Shown here in pieces: positions 24,187 through 33,626 of a stretch of 64,000 nucleotides of DNA. The position numbers and the translations under genes were made by a program. The notes beneath the pieces were generated by a model. That model did no database searches, was not told where the DNA came from, and worked only from the letters and a program-made list of their open reading frames with translations. How positions within the stretch are numbered: position 1 is the stretch's first letter; each line of letters starts with the position of its first letter. Source of the DNA: Alistipes sp. (lineage in GTDB: Bacteria > Bacteroidota > Bacteroidia > Bacteroidales > Rikenellaceae). The stretch covers positions 1-64,000 of the forward strand of contig JAFVRC010000014.1 of assembly GCA_017504485.1 (NCBI GenBank). The letters run 5' to 3'.

Positions 24187-25473
24187 ATGGACCTTATCAC
24201 ATTCAATGGATGTAGTGCCAACGAGGCGATGTTGCTCGTTACGACACTGCTGTTGCTCATCTGCTCGGCAGCGGCCTCGGCCTCGGAGTCGGCCTTCTTC
24301 TCGCTAACGCCGGCCGACATTCGCAATCTGCGACAGCGGGGCTCCTTCTCTTCGGAGGCAGCCCTCAAACTACTCGGCAAAGCCGACCGTCTGCTCGCCA
24401 CGATTCTCGTGCTGAACAATCTGGTCAATATCGCTATGGTCATCGTCTCGGCAATGGCTATCGACAAGATGTTCACCTTCTCGAGCGACACGGTGGAATT
24501 CCTCTTCACGGGTGTCTTTGTCACCTTCCTGCTGTTGCTCTTCGGCGAAATTCTCCCGAAGGTCTTTGCCCAAGGTGCCAATATCCGCGTAACACTGCTG
24601 CTTTCGCAGCCCCTGTTGCTGCTCGAAAAGCTATTCTATCCGCTCTCCTATCTGCTTATCCGCACGGGTGGCCGCATCGGAGAGTTAGCCACCTACGGCA
24701 ACAACGATATCTCCATCGAGGAGCTGGCCGATGCGGTGGATATGACCACCTCGACAACCAGCGAGGAGCAGAAGATTCTCTCGGGCATCGTGGGTATCAC
24801 TTCGCGTGAGGTAGAGGATATTATGAAGCCACGTATGGATATCCGTGCCGTCGAGCATACAATGTCGTTCAGCGAGGTGAAGCGCGTGATTATCGAGTCG
24901 GGGTACTCACGTCTGCCGGTCTATGATGACGACATCGACCATATCAAGGGTACAATCTTTGTCAAGGATCTCCTGCCACACATCGCTTGCGGCGACGACT
25001 TCGGCTGGCAACGGCTCATCCGCGAGCCATACTTCGTGCCTATGCACAAGAAGGTCAATTCGATGCTCGAGGATTTTCAGAGCGACAAGGTACACATGGC
25101 TATCGTGGTCGATGAGTACGGCGCAACACAGGGTCTTGTTTCATTGGAGGACATCTTGGAGGAGGTCGTAGGTGAGATTTCCGATGAGAGCGACAACGAC
25201 GAGTCGTTCTACCGCCGCCTCAACGAGAACACCTACCTCTTCGATGGCAAGACTCATATCGTGGATATGTTGCGTGTCCTGGAGCTCGACGACGAACTCC
25301 TCGAAGATGTGCAGGGACGAGCCGAGACTATTGCCGGCCTGCTCCTCGAGATAAACCGCAACTTCCTCAAGAAGGATGACGAGGTGACAGCCCATGGCAT
25401 TCGTTTCGTGGTGAGTGCGATGGAGGGGCGACGCATCGAGAAGATTAAGGTCATTCTGCAGAACAATGAGTAG
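24187..25473 (+). CDS. gldE: GldE-like protein (DUF21, CBS pair, CorC/HlyC domain)
   Basis: The 428-aa protein has four membrane segments of a DUF21 domain (about 15-165), two CBS domains (about 210-330; MDIRAVE, GYSRLPVYDDDIDHIKG, VDEYGATQGLVSLEDILEEVVGEI) and a C-terminal CorC_HlyC domain. The layout matches GldE of gliding Bacteroidetes; in non-gliding gut species its role is unclear and may be cation export. It follows ftsZ at 20 bp and overlaps the next gene by 8 nt. Confidence 0.8.
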   Translation: MDLITFNGCSANEAMLLVTTLLLLICSAAASASESAFFSLTPADIRNLRQRGSFSSEAALKLLGKADRLLATILVLNNLVNIAMVIVSAMAIDKMFTFSSDTVEFLFTGVFVTFLLLLFGEILPKVFAQGANIRVTLLLSQPLLLLEKLFYPLSYLLIRTGGRIGELATYGNNDISIEELADAVDMTTSTTSEEQKILSGIVGITSREVEDIMKPRMDIRAVEHTMSFSEVKRVIIESGYSRLPVYDDDIDHIKGTIFVKDLLPHIACGDDFGWQRLIREPYFVPMHKKVNSMLEDFQSDKVHMAIVVDEYGATQGLVSLEDILEEVVGEISDESDNDESFYRRLNENTYLFDGKTHIVDMLRVLELDDELLEDVQGRAETIAGLLLEINRNFLKKDDEVTAHGIRFVVSAMEGRRIEKIKVILQNNE

Positions 25474-26032
25474 CCGCTTGCACATCGAGCCTATCGGCGA
25501 GGAGGAGCAACTTATTCAGCAAGTGAGTAGCGAAGACTGCGCCCTTGTCGCCACCTTCGCCTCCGCAAAGCGGCGGCGCGAAGCGTTGGCGTGGCGTGCA
25601 GCACTCTACCGCCTTATCGGCACTACAGTTCAAACATCATACGACGAGTGGGGTGCCCCCACGATTGTCGGCTCGAGGCTCCACATCGGCGTTTCGCACA
25701 GCCGCACACACGTCGCCGTAATCCTCTCGGAGGAGCCGTGTGCCGTGGATATCGAGTCGCTCGACCGCGACTTCTCGAAGGCCTTCGAGCGATACCTCAC
25801 CCCCTCGGAGCAGGCACTCTCGACCGATATGCACTATCCGGCCGTGGCGTGGTGTGCCAAAGAGGCTCTCTACAAACTCCACCGGCGGGGCATTGACGAC
25901 ATCACACGCGAACTTTCAATCATCGAGGCCGACCTGACGAATGGACGGCTACGAGGCTCAATAAAGGGCTCTGCGCCAATCGATATCCTCGTCCGCAAGG
26001 TCGAGGGGCACATCGTTGCCACAATCGGATAA
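25466..26032 (+). CDS. 4'-phosphopantetheinyl transferase superfamily protein
   Basis: 188 aa. Transfers phosphopantetheine from CoA to a serine of carrier proteins. The magnesium-binding motif is AVDIESL, and the second motif is WCAKEALYKLH (family W(C/S)xKEA). HIGVSHSRTHVAVIL matches the conserved SHS segment. I chose the ATG at 25466, which overlaps the end of gldE by 8 nt. This short Sfp-like form often sits behind gldE in Bacteroidales. Confidence 0.87.
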   Translation: MSSRLHIEPIGEEEQLIQQVSSEDCALVATFASAKRRREALAWRAALYRLIGTTVQTSYDEWGAPTIVGSRLHIGVSHSRTHVAVILSEEPCAVDIESLDRDFSKAFERYLTPSEQALSTDMHYPAVAWCAKEALYKLHRRGIDDITRELSIIEADLTNGRLRGSIKGSAPIDILVRKVEGHIVATIG

Positions 26033-26047
26033 CTTTTCGTATATTTG
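26016..26047 (+). promoter_or_regulatory. Promoter of the MATE exporter
   Basis: TTG (26016-26018) and TATATTTG (26040-26047) with 21 bp between. It lies across the 3' end of the PPTase gene. The predicted start (about 26054) is only 3 nt before the ATG at 26057, so the message would be nearly leaderless. Confidence 0.55.
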
Positions 26048-26056
26048 CAGCCGAAG

Positions 26057-27502
26057 ATGAGCAACAAGAGCAACACACTATCGTTGGGCACCGACAGCCT
26101 CGGCTCGCTGCTGTTCCGATATGCAGTACCTGCGATTATCGCTATGGCCTCGTCGTCGATATACCATATTATCGACAGCGTCTTCGTTGGCCACGGTGTA
26201 GGGGGTGCTGCGATCGCCGGAATGGCCGTCACGATGCCTATAATGAATATCTGCTCGGCCTTCGGAGCTATGGTCGGCATAGGTGCTGGAGCTCGAATAT
26301 CCATTCGTCTAGGCGAGGGCAACCGCTTTGCAGCCGAAAAGACACTCGGCAATGCCGTGTTGCTCAACGTGGTTATAGGCCTCACAATGACGGCCATAAT
26401 GTACCTCTTCCTCGACCCTATCCTAAACCTGTTCAGCGGAGGCCGTGCCAACGAGCAGACACTCGGCTACGCTCGCGACTTTATGCAGATAATCATCGCC
26501 GGCAACGTCATCACGCACCTATATCTGGGTATGAACGATATGATTCGTGCCTCGGGATATCCGCGCAAGTCGATGATGATAATGCTCACGACCGTAGCAC
26601 TCAACCTTGTACTCAATCCGCTCTTTATCTTCAAGTTCGGGTGGGGGATACGCGGCTCGGCAGCAGCCACAGTGCTCTCGCAGTGCGTTGCTTTCTGCAT
26701 AGCCCTCTCGCACTTTTGCTCGAAGAGCAGTTTCATACACTTCCGCCGCGAGGCGATGCACTTCGAGTGGAAGACCATTTTCGCCATCCTCTCGATAGGC
26801 CTCGCACCATTCCTGATGAACATCTGCGCCTCGATGGTCACGGCGTTTGTCAATACCGCCCTGCTGCGCTTTGGCGGCACGGGAGCCAACGATGTGGTGT
26901 CGCTCGGCGAGGGTGCAGCCGACCTCTATGTCGGCGCTTACGGCATAGCCAATCGCGTTATCCTGCTGATGATTATGATTATCCAGGGACTTAATCAGGG
27001 TATGCAGCCAATTGTTGGCTACAACTACGGAGCACGCAATTACGCACGCGTGCGCAAAACATTATATATGACTATCTGCTGCGGTGTGGCTATCTCGACG
27101 GCCGGATTTCTGCTTGCGCAATTCGCGTCCGAGGAGATTGCTCGCGCCTTTGTGGATGAGGCACGAGGAGGCGACGAGCGACTTATGGTCGCTGCGGCGG
27201 CGCAAGGTCTGCGCACAATGGTAATCATGTTCCCGTTGGTGGGATTTCAGATTGTGGCAGGCGGTTTCTTCCAATATATAGGCAAGGCACCGCTGGCTAT
27301 CATCACCTCCATCACCCGACAGCTTCTCTTTCTGCTGCCACTACTGTGGATACTGCCTCGCTCGATGGGGGCCTATGGCGTATGGATTTCGATGCCTATT
27401 GCCGACTCAGCATCCATAGTGCTCGCTACCGCGTTGCTACTCTGGCAACTCGGCAAGATGCGCCGCGAGGAGCGCGATATGCGCAGTGGTCTTCGCGCCT
27501 AA
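26057..27502 (+). CDS. MATE family efflux transporter
   Basis: Multidrug and toxin extrusion-type inner-membrane antiporter with about 12 membrane segments in two repeats (SLLFRYAVPAIIAM... and FAILSIGLAPFLMN...). 481 aa. Motifs SIYHIIDSVFVGHGVG and GLNQGMQPIVGYNYGARNY are typical. The ATG at 26057 is preferred to an upstream TTG. Substrate and coupling ion are unknown. Its stop codon overlaps the convergent DUF3098 gene. Confidence 0.92.
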   Translation: MSNKSNTLSLGTDSLGSLLFRYAVPAIIAMASSSIYHIIDSVFVGHGVGGAAIAGMAVTMPIMNICSAFGAMVGIGAGARISIRLGEGNRFAAEKTLGNAVLLNVVIGLTMTAIMYLFLDPILNLFSGGRANEQTLGYARDFMQIIIAGNVITHLYLGMNDMIRASGYPRKSMMIMLTTVALNLVLNPLFIFKFGWGIRGSAAATVLSQCVAFCIALSHFCSKSSFIHFRREAMHFEWKTIFAILSIGLAPFLMNICASMVTAFVNTALLRFGGTGANDVVSLGEGAADLYVGAYGIANRVILLMIMIIQGLNQGMQPIVGYNYGARNYARVRKTLYMTICCGVAISTAGFLLAQFASEEIARAFVDEARGGDERLMVAAAAQGLRTMVIMFPLVGFQIVAGGFFQYIGKAPLAIITSITRQLLFLLPLLWILPRSMGAYGVWISMPIADSASIVLATALLLWQLGKMRREERDMRSGLRA

Positions 27503-27771
27503 AATCGCTTCATTATAGCGTAAATCTCGAATACAAAACCTCCAACAACGAGAATCGGAGCGAGCGTTATGCGTCGCCACGAGAATATCTCGTAGTGGAA
27601 CTCTTCGGGCGTAGCTTCGCCACCACCCGCCATTAGCACAAAGCCGACAACAATGACCAACGCTCCCGCGAGAAGCAGCACATAGTTGCGCATCGTGAGG
27701 GGCATCGCGCTATCATTCTCGTTCTCTATCTTGTTGAATCGAGCCACAAGGCTCTGCCAAAACTTCTTCAT
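27499..27771 (-). CDS. DUF3098 family small membrane protein
   Basis: 90 aa with two membrane segments (about 28-47 and 68-85), separated by GGGEATPEEFHYEIFSWRRITLAP, the conserved part of DUF3098. It lies directly behind ftsX as usual in Bacteroidetes. Function unknown, perhaps accessory to FtsX. The stop codon overlaps the stop of the convergent MATE gene, leaving no room for a terminator. Confidence 0.8.
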   Translation of the reverse strand: MKKFWQSLVARFNKIENENDSAMPLTMRNYVLLLAGALVIVVGFVLMAGGGEATPEEFHYEIFSWRRITLAPILVVGGFVFEIYAIMKRF

Positions 27772-27788
27772 AACAGGCTCTCGCTTTT

Positions 27789-28670
27789 TTAGTAAAGATG
27801 TATCTTGTTAGACTTCATATTCACAAACTTGCTCACGGCAGCAGCCGTATATATCACGGCCAGCACAATGCCTGCCACAACCATCGCTCCTGCCGTAATC
27901 AGCGGCACTTCCAACCGCGACAACAGGTGCAGCTCGGGCATCGCATAGTCCAACCCGTAGAGCGTCGCGGCGAAGAGCAGCGCTGCAACAACGCCTGCCA
28001 CTAACCCCTGCAAGGCACTATCACCGACAAACGGCTTCATTATATACCATTTGGTTGCGCCCACAGCCTTCAAGGTCGATATTGTCTGACGGCGCGAATA
28101 GACGGCCAAACGTATCGTATTGCCCAGGAGTATCAGCGATATGATGAGCATCACACCAGCAAAGGCGAGGAGTATAATCTGCACCGTATCGAGTGCCGAG
28201 TGCATCTTCGAGAGGAAAATCTCGGGATAGGAGATGTGCCCCACACCCTCAACCTTCTCGCACTCGGCGATAAAGGCGTTGAGAGCCTCACGATCGGCTG
28301 CCGCGGCCGAGAGTGTCACATCGAAGGAGTCGGGCAGAGGATTGCCGTTCAGCACCCCCTCGATATCGACAGCAAAGGCCTTGCGAAACTCCTGATCGGC
28401 AAACTTCTCCTCCTTCGAGACGAACTTTATCGAGGCCACAATATCGCTCTCGGCAATCTTATCCGACAGCGCAATGCGCTGCTCCTCGGAGAGATTGTCG
28501 TCTATCTCGACAATCATTGTCACCTGTCGGCGCATCTCATTCGAAGTCTCATAGAGCGAATGGAGCGCATAGCCAATCGTGCCCAGCAAATAGAGTACGA
28601 GAGCAATACTCACGGTCGATACCGTATATGAGCGGCGCACGCTACGCCTTATACTCTTTTCGTTTTTCAT
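27789..28670 (-). CDS. ftsX: Cell division permease FtsX
   Basis: 293 aa with one membrane segment (about 18-38), an extracytoplasmic domain (about 45-160) and three further C-terminal segments, the usual FtsX plan. GNTIRLAVYSRRQTISTLKAVGATKWYI is the conserved cytoplasmic loop. With FtsE it regulates cell-wall hydrolases at the septum; ftsE is not in this window. The start overlaps the end of the YfhO-like gene by 29 nt. Confidence 0.88.
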   Translation of the reverse strand: MKNEKSIRRSVRRSYTVSTVSIALVLYLLGTIGYALHSLYETSNEMRRQVTMIVEIDDNLSEEQRIALSDKIAESDIVASIKFVSKEEKFADQEFRKAFAVDIEGVLNGNPLPDSFDVTLSAAAADREALNAFIAECEKVEGVGHISYPEIFLSKMHSALDTVQIILLAFAGVMLIISLILLGNTIRLAVYSRRQTISTLKAVGATKWYIMKPFVGDSALQGLVAGVVAALLFAATLYGLDYAMPELHLLSRLEVPLITAGAMVVAGIVLAVIYTAAAVSKFVNMKSNKIHLY

Positions 28671-31119
28671 TTATACGATAGATTACGATTACAATCAACA
28701 TTACAATAATAAGTAGCGAGCAGACAAGTGTCACACCCTCTGCCACATCCCACGACGGCGCACGAAATCGCCACTCAACGGTATGCTCGCCCGCAGGCAG
28801 GCGTATAGCACGCAACAGATAGTCGGCACGGAAGTAAGGCACCTGCTCACCATCCAGATAGGCGCACCACCCCTTGTCGTAGAATATCTCCGAGAAGATG
28901 GCCGTCGCCTCACCACCCTCGAGCGAGTAGCGGTAGAGCAGGCGATTAGGGCGGTACTCGACAAGCTCGATAGTGCCTCGCCCGAGGCTCGGCTCGGCAT
29001 AGGCGGCATCCGCCTCGGCCACCACCGCAACATCACGCAGGTCGTACTCGCCCAGAGCTGCAAGTTCCTCGGTCGGCGTAGCGGCCACGACCGTTTGCGA
29101 CACAAACCACGCGGCACCATACTGCGTACTGCGCTCCAAAGCCTCTCCCTCACGCGAAATGACATACTTCGTGTTGAGCATATCGAACACCTCCTCGTTA
29201 CCCCGTGTCAAGTAGCGGTCTATAACATCCTGATAGCGTCCCATCTTTGCACCGTGGTAGCCACCTACCGAGCGATGGTAGAGCGAGGTCGTCGCATCGT
29301 TGAACGGCGACACCGAGAGGTTCAACACACGGAAGCCGAGCTCTTTGTCTGCCATAATGGCGCGGTCGGCAGCCGAAGGGCGGCTCTCCACCTTACGCTT
29401 GACAACAAACGAATCGTATGGCAGATAGCGCAGATTGACGGGCAGTATATCGACCATCACAAGCAGAGCCATCGCCGCAAAGCCCCACTTGCGCCACTTC
29501 GCATCCATATAGAGAGAACCGAGCAGCAGGGCCGCAGCCGCCAATACGAAGAGCAACGAGCGCCACGCATCTGCGGCGAGGATGTCTGCACGCTCGGCCG
29601 CCATAGCCTCGGCCGTACGCCACCCCATCTCATCGTGCATGCCCCGAGCGATATACTCCGCACCTCCATCCATGCTCTCGAACATATAGCGAAACTGTTC
29701 GCTCATCATCGCGCCATCACGCTCCACAGCGAAGTCGAAGAGCTGCCCTCCGGCCACGGCAAGCACGAAGCAGAGGGCTGCCACCACACCACCTGCGATA
29801 CATATCGCACGCTTAATGCGGCGTTTATCGTCGCCCTGACGGCACACCTGCCACAGAGCCACTCCTGCCATAAGCGGAGCGCACCACTCGATGATGACCA
29901 AGGCCGTAGATACGGCGCGGAACTTATTGTAGAGCGGGAGATAATCGAAGCAGAGGCGCGTAAACCACATCGCATGATAGCCCCACGCCATCAGCAGCGA
30001 CAGCACCACAGCCGCCACAACCCACCAGCGGTCACGCGCCGACGAGAGGAGCAGGCCAAGGAGCGCCAAAAAGAGGACAACAGCACCGATGTATGTCGGG
30101 CCGGCAGTATATGGCTGCTCGCCCCAGTAGGCAGGGAGTTGCTCCGCCACCGAGCGATCCACGCCCATTGCCGAGAGTTCCTTGGCCACCGCTCCACTAC
30201 GCGAGAATGTGCGGCCCGAGTCGCCACCCATAAGGTCGGGGACCAGCATATTGAGGCTCTCGTCGATGCCGTAGCTCCACGCCGTAGCGTACTCGACATC
30301 GAGACCTTGGCGATCCTCCTCGCGCTCGGCAACAGCACTGCCGCCACGCACCGTATCTCCGGTATGCTGCATCGTATAGTAGAGCGGTGCGAAGTTCGAA
30401 CCGAGGGCCACGAGGGCCGCCGCGGCGAGTAGTGCCGTGCGCTTCGCGAACTCCTTGATGCGACGCTCACGCAGGGCATAAATAAGCTCCGAAATGAAGA
30501 GTGCTGCGGCCACCAACACGAAGTAATAGCTTATCTGCGGATGGTTTGCACCCACCTCGAGCGAGGCGAAGAGTGCCGTAAGTGCGCCTCCGAGCCACAT
30601 ATTGCGGCGCAGCGTGTAGTGTATGGCCCCGAGCATCGGCGGAGCATATACCAAGGCCCACATCTTCGTTATGTGGCCTGCGCCAATGATAAGGAAGAAG
30701 TAGGTCGAAAGTCCGTAGGATAGTCCGACAATCAACCCTACCCACGCCGACATACCCATCAGCAGGGCGGCAACAAAGGCCCCCAACATCGCGAAGAAGA
30801 GCATCGAGGCAGGCTCGGCAAAGAGCGACTGCACCCAATCGACCGTGCGCTTGATAATCTGCGCCGGATACTTTATGTTTATCTGATAGGCAGGCATACC
30901 CGAGAACATCGCCCCCGTCCACTGCGGATCCTCGCCAAACTCTGCACGGCACTCGCGGATATCGCGGCTCATGCCGTCGAACTGTCGCACGTCGTGCTGC
31001 GGCAGCACACGCCCCTCCAATTGCGGTGCAAAACCGACAATCGAGACTATCCCAAATATGGCCACTGCTACCACCGTGGGCACAGCCTTGCGTAATATAT
31101 CGCCTACTCTTACCTTCAT
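28642..31119 (-). CDS. YfhO family membrane protein
   Basis: 825 aa with about 12 predicted membrane segments, a large periplasmic domain near residues 530-770, and a final segment. GAGHITKMWALVYAPP and EVGANHPQISYYF are conserved in this family. YfhO-type proteins resemble GT-C glycosyltransferases and in Gram-positive bacteria act in glycosylation of wall polymers; the function in Bacteroidetes is not known. First gene of the unit YfhO-ftsX-DUF3098. Confidence 0.88.
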   Translation of the reverse strand: MKVRVGDILRKAVPTVVAVAIFGIVSIVGFAPQLEGRVLPQHDVRQFDGMSRDIRECRAEFGEDPQWTGAMFSGMPAYQINIKYPAQIIKRTVDWVQSLFAEPASMLFFAMLGAFVAALLMGMSAWVGLIVGLSYGLSTYFFLIIGAGHITKMWALVYAPPMLGAIHYTLRRNMWLGGALTALFASLEVGANHPQISYYFVLVAAALFISELIYALRERRIKEFAKRTALLAAAALVALGSNFAPLYYTMQHTGDTVRGGSAVAEREEDRQGLDVEYATAWSYGIDESLNMLVPDLMGGDSGRTFSRSGAVAKELSAMGVDRSVAEQLPAYWGEQPYTAGPTYIGAVVLFLALLGLLLSSARDRWWVVAAVVLSLLMAWGYHAMWFTRLCFDYLPLYNKFRAVSTALVIIEWCAPLMAGVALWQVCRQGDDKRRIKRAICIAGGVVAALCFVLAVAGGQLFDFAVERDGAMMSEQFRYMFESMDGGAEYIARGMHDEMGWRTAEAMAAERADILAADAWRSLLFVLAAAALLLGSLYMDAKWRKWGFAAMALLVMVDILPVNLRYLPYDSFVVKRKVESRPSAADRAIMADKELGFRVLNLSVSPFNDATTSLYHRSVGGYHGAKMGRYQDVIDRYLTRGNEEVFDMLNTKYVISREGEALERSTQYGAAWFVSQTVVAATPTEELAALGEYDLRDVAVVAEADAAYAEPSLGRGTIELVEYRPNRLLYRYSLEGGEATAIFSEIFYDKGWCAYLDGEQVPYFRADYLLRAIRLPAGEHTVEWRFRAPSWDVAEGVTLVCSLLIIVMLIVIVIYRINEKRKEYKA

Positions 31120-31137
31120 AATCGCTTAAATAACGCT

Positions 31138-31145
31138 CAAAGTTA
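31138..31145 (-). promoter_or_regulatory. -7 box of the YfhO-ftsX unit
   Basis: The minus strand reads TAACTTTG, an exact TAnnTTTG, 18 bp upstream of the YfhO ATG; a TTG lies about 22 bp further upstream. Confidence 0.5.
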
Positions 31146-31187
31146 GAAAAAAATTCGCTTTTTAGGGCAACTATCTCGAAATTTCAC

Positions 31188-31195
31188 TATCTTTG
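31188..31195 (+). promoter_or_regulatory. -7 box of the polyprenyl synthase gene
   Basis: TATCTTTG fits TAnnTTTG and lies 19 bp before the ATG at 31215. It is divergent from the YfhO promoter 43 bp away. Confidence 0.5.
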
Positions 31196-31214
31196 TTCGG
31201 ATATAGGACTTTTT

Positions 31215-32204
31215 ATGGCAACAACTCTTGATATAATTCGACGACCGATAGAGGAGGATATCGAGCGATTCAACGAATTTGTGCGCGAGAATTTTCGGGA
31301 GGAGCAAGGTACGCTGCTCGGCGACATGCTCGACTATGTCCTCGGCTCACGCGGCAAAGGTCTGCGCCCGATTGTCGTGATGCTCGCCGCGGGGGCCAAC
31401 TCCTCGGTCGGCACATTCGGCAAGCGCACGATGCTGGCCGCAATGCTCGTCGAGATGATACACGTCGCCTCGCTTATTCACGACGACGTGATTGACGAAT
31501 CAAATCTGCGCCGCGGCCAAGCCTCGGTCAATGCCCGCTGGCAGTCGCGCAACGCCGTTATTGTGGGCGACTATATTTTGGCGCGAAATATGAGCATTGG
31601 CCTGCAAAGCGGGCAGTACGATATGCTTTCGCACATCATAGGCACGATGTCGTCGCTCTGCGAGGGCGAGCTCGTGCAGAGTGACCACGCCGGCAAACTC
31701 GACACCACGCGCAACGACTACCTCGACATAATCTACAAAAAGACCGCCTCGCTCTTTGCTGTCAGTGCTTCGGTGGGTGCAATGTCGGTGGGTGCGCCGC
31801 GCGAGCAGGTGGAGAATATGCACCGCTTCGGCGCAGCACTCGGCATGGCCTTCCAGATTGTCGATGATATACTCGACTACGAGCCTACGGGCAACACGGG
31901 CAAGCCGGCCGCCAACGACCTGCGCGAGCGCAAGATAACCCTGCCACTCATCGAGGCTATGGAGCTGGCCTCGGCCGAGGAGCGCGAGAAGGTACTGCGC
32001 CACATCGAGCAGTGCGCCGAGAGCGCCGAGAGTATCGAGGCCGTGCATCGCTTCGTCGAGAAGTACGACGGTGTCGCACGCGCACGCAACTGTGTGCAGG
32101 CCTACCTGCAACGCGCTATGTCATACGTTGCCAAATGCAGCGAAACGCCTTACCGAGAGTCGCTTCTCGCCCTATGCAGTTTCGTTGCCGAGCGCGACAA
32201 ATAG
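31215..32204 (+). CDS. All-trans polyprenyl diphosphate synthase
   Basis: Condenses isopentenyl diphosphate units to a long-chain prenyl diphosphate, probably the menaquinone side chain. 329 aa. GSRGKGLRP binds IPP, HDDVIDES is the first aspartate-rich motif, and FQIVDDILDYE is the second. The residues before the first DD motif are small or medium (SLIH), as in long-chain synthases, but the product length cannot be fixed from this. IspB-like. Confidence 0.9.
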   Translation: MATTLDIIRRPIEEDIERFNEFVRENFREEQGTLLGDMLDYVLGSRGKGLRPIVVMLAAGANSSVGTFGKRTMLAAMLVEMIHVASLIHDDVIDESNLRRGQASVNARWQSRNAVIVGDYILARNMSIGLQSGQYDMLSHIIGTMSSLCEGELVQSDHAGKLDTTRNDYLDIIYKKTASLFAVSASVGAMSVGAPREQVENMHRFGAALGMAFQIVDDILDYEPTGNTGKPAANDLRERKITLPLIEAMELASAEEREKVLRHIEQCAESAESIEAVHRFVEKYDGVARARNCVQAYLQRAMSYVAKCSETPYRESLLALCSFVAERDK

Positions 32205-32257
32205 CAACCAAAAACTACATTAATACACATATCAAAAACCTTTAATTTCAAAACATT

Positions 32258-33544
32258 ATGTCACAAAAACAAAGTTCAAATGTGCCGGCGATTATCGTGT
32301 GCATCTTGCTCTTCGGTATGATTTCGTTCGTCACAAACCTTGCGTCGCCAATGGGCGACATTCTCAAAAACCAGTTCCAGGTAGCGAACTGGATGGGCAC
32401 CCTCGGTGTCTTGTGTAACTTCATCGCATACGCCGTTATGGGCATTCCTGCCGGCAACCTCTTGCAGAAGAGAGGCTACAAGTTCACCGCCCTCTTGGCC
32501 GTAGTTGTAGGCTTCACGGGCGTCGGCGTTCAGTTTATTGCCGGCAAGTTGGCAGGCGACATCGCATTCGGAATCTATCTGCTTGGTGCCTTTATCGCAG
32601 GATTCTCGATGTGTATGCTCAACATCGTCGTTAATCCAATGCTCAACAAGCTCGGCGGCGGCGGCAACCGCGGCAACCAGCTCGTGCAGGTGGGCGGCTC
32701 GTTCAACTCATTGATGGGCACGGCCGTAATCTTCCTCACGGGTGTATTCGTGCCAAACATCGCCAAGGCCCAAATCAGCGACGTATCGCCATTGATGTGG
32801 CTTGCACTCGCGATCTTTGCAGTGGCTTTTGTTGTTATCCTCCTGACCAAGATTCCGGAGAATCCGGCTGTCGAGGCAAAGGCCGAGGAGAAGTCGCAGT
32901 ACGGCCCAATGTCGTTCCGCCACTTTGTGCTCGGTGCGGTTGCCATCTTCATCTACGTAGGTGTCGAGGTGGGTATTCCTAACGTTCTGCAGAAGTGGTT
33001 GCAGAATGGTGGTCTGAATGTCGAATCGGGTGCCGAGGCTATCGCCGGAACAGTTACCGCAACCTACTGGTTGCTGATGCTCGTAGGCCGCCTGTTGGGC
33101 GCTGCGCTCGGCGCAAAGGTCTCGGCAAAGACGATGTTGACGGCCGTGTCGGCCGTAGGTTTGGTACTTGTTTTGGGTGCCATGTTCCTGCCACAGATTG
33201 GTGTAAGTCTCCCTGTATTCAAGGGCACTGCGGGCTTCGGCTTGGCCGAGGTTCCCGTAAATGCAGCTCTGCTCGTATTGTGTGGTCTCTGCACGTCGGT
33301 AATGTGGGGCGGCATCTTCAACCTCGCAGTGGAAGGCCTCGGCAAGTACACCGAGAAGGGTGCCGGTATCTTCATGGCAATGGTTTGCGGTGGCGGTATC
33401 CTCCCATTCGTTCAGAATGCTGTGGTCGATTGGACGGGCAGCTATCTCGTAAGCTACTGGGTAATCGTTGCGGGCCTCGCATTCCTGCTCTACTATGCAT
33501 TGGTAGGCTCGAAGAACGTGAACAAGGATATCCCTACCAAGTAA
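32258..33544 (+). CDS. FucP/GluP-type sugar MFS transporter
   Basis: 428 aa with 12 membrane segments. ASPMGDILKNQF near the N-terminus, NIVVNPMLNKLGG and the C-terminal MVCGGGILPFVQ are hallmarks of the fucose-galactose-glucose proton symporter family. The substrate is probably a hexose or deoxyhexose, not decidable here. The 53-bp leader is A-rich without a clear Shine-Dalgarno, common for strongly expressed Bacteroidetes genes. It ends before a strong terminator. Confidence 0.88.
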   Translation: MSQKQSSNVPAIIVCILLFGMISFVTNLASPMGDILKNQFQVANWMGTLGVLCNFIAYAVMGIPAGNLLQKRGYKFTALLAVVVGFTGVGVQFIAGKLAGDIAFGIYLLGAFIAGFSMCMLNIVVNPMLNKLGGGGNRGNQLVQVGGSFNSLMGTAVIFLTGVFVPNIAKAQISDVSPLMWLALAIFAVAFVVILLTKIPENPAVEAKAEEKSQYGPMSFRHFVLGAVAIFIYVGVEVGIPNVLQKWLQNGGLNVESGAEAIAGTVTATYWLLMLVGRLLGAALGAKVSAKTMLTAVSAVGLVLVLGAMFLPQIGVSLPVFKGTAGFGLAEVPVNAALLVLCGLCTSVMWGGIFNLAVEGLGKYTEKGAGIFMAMVCGGGILPFVQNAVVDWTGSYLVSYWVIVAGLAFLLYYALVGSKNVNKDIPTK

Positions 33545-33563
33545 ACATCTCGGTCATACGGAC

Positions 33564-33601
33564 AAAGAGCGCACTTTTTTTCGAGAGTGCGCTCTTTTTT
33601 T
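33564..33601 (+). terminator. Intrinsic terminator after the sugar transporter
   Basis: AAAGAGCGCACT (33564-33575) pairs with AGTGCGCTCTTT (33586-33597), 12 bp, followed by a T run to 33601. Confidence 0.85.
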
Positions 33602-33614
33602 GTTATATAATTTA

Positions 33615-33622
33615 TATCTTTG
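33615..33622 (+). promoter_or_regulatory. -7 box before the barrel-like protein gene
   Basis: TATCTTTG matches TAnnTTTG. The ATG at 33627 lies only 4 bp later, so the start would be leaderless or translation begins at the ATG at 33636. Confidence 0.4.
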
Positions 33623-33626
33623 TGTT

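Noticed and set aside
28783-30432. Long open frame (549 codons) on the plus strand
   Set aside because: It is antisense to the YfhO-family gene, has no signal or motif, and is low in hydrophobic residues with His/Arg-rich composition typical of shadow frames in GC-rich codons.
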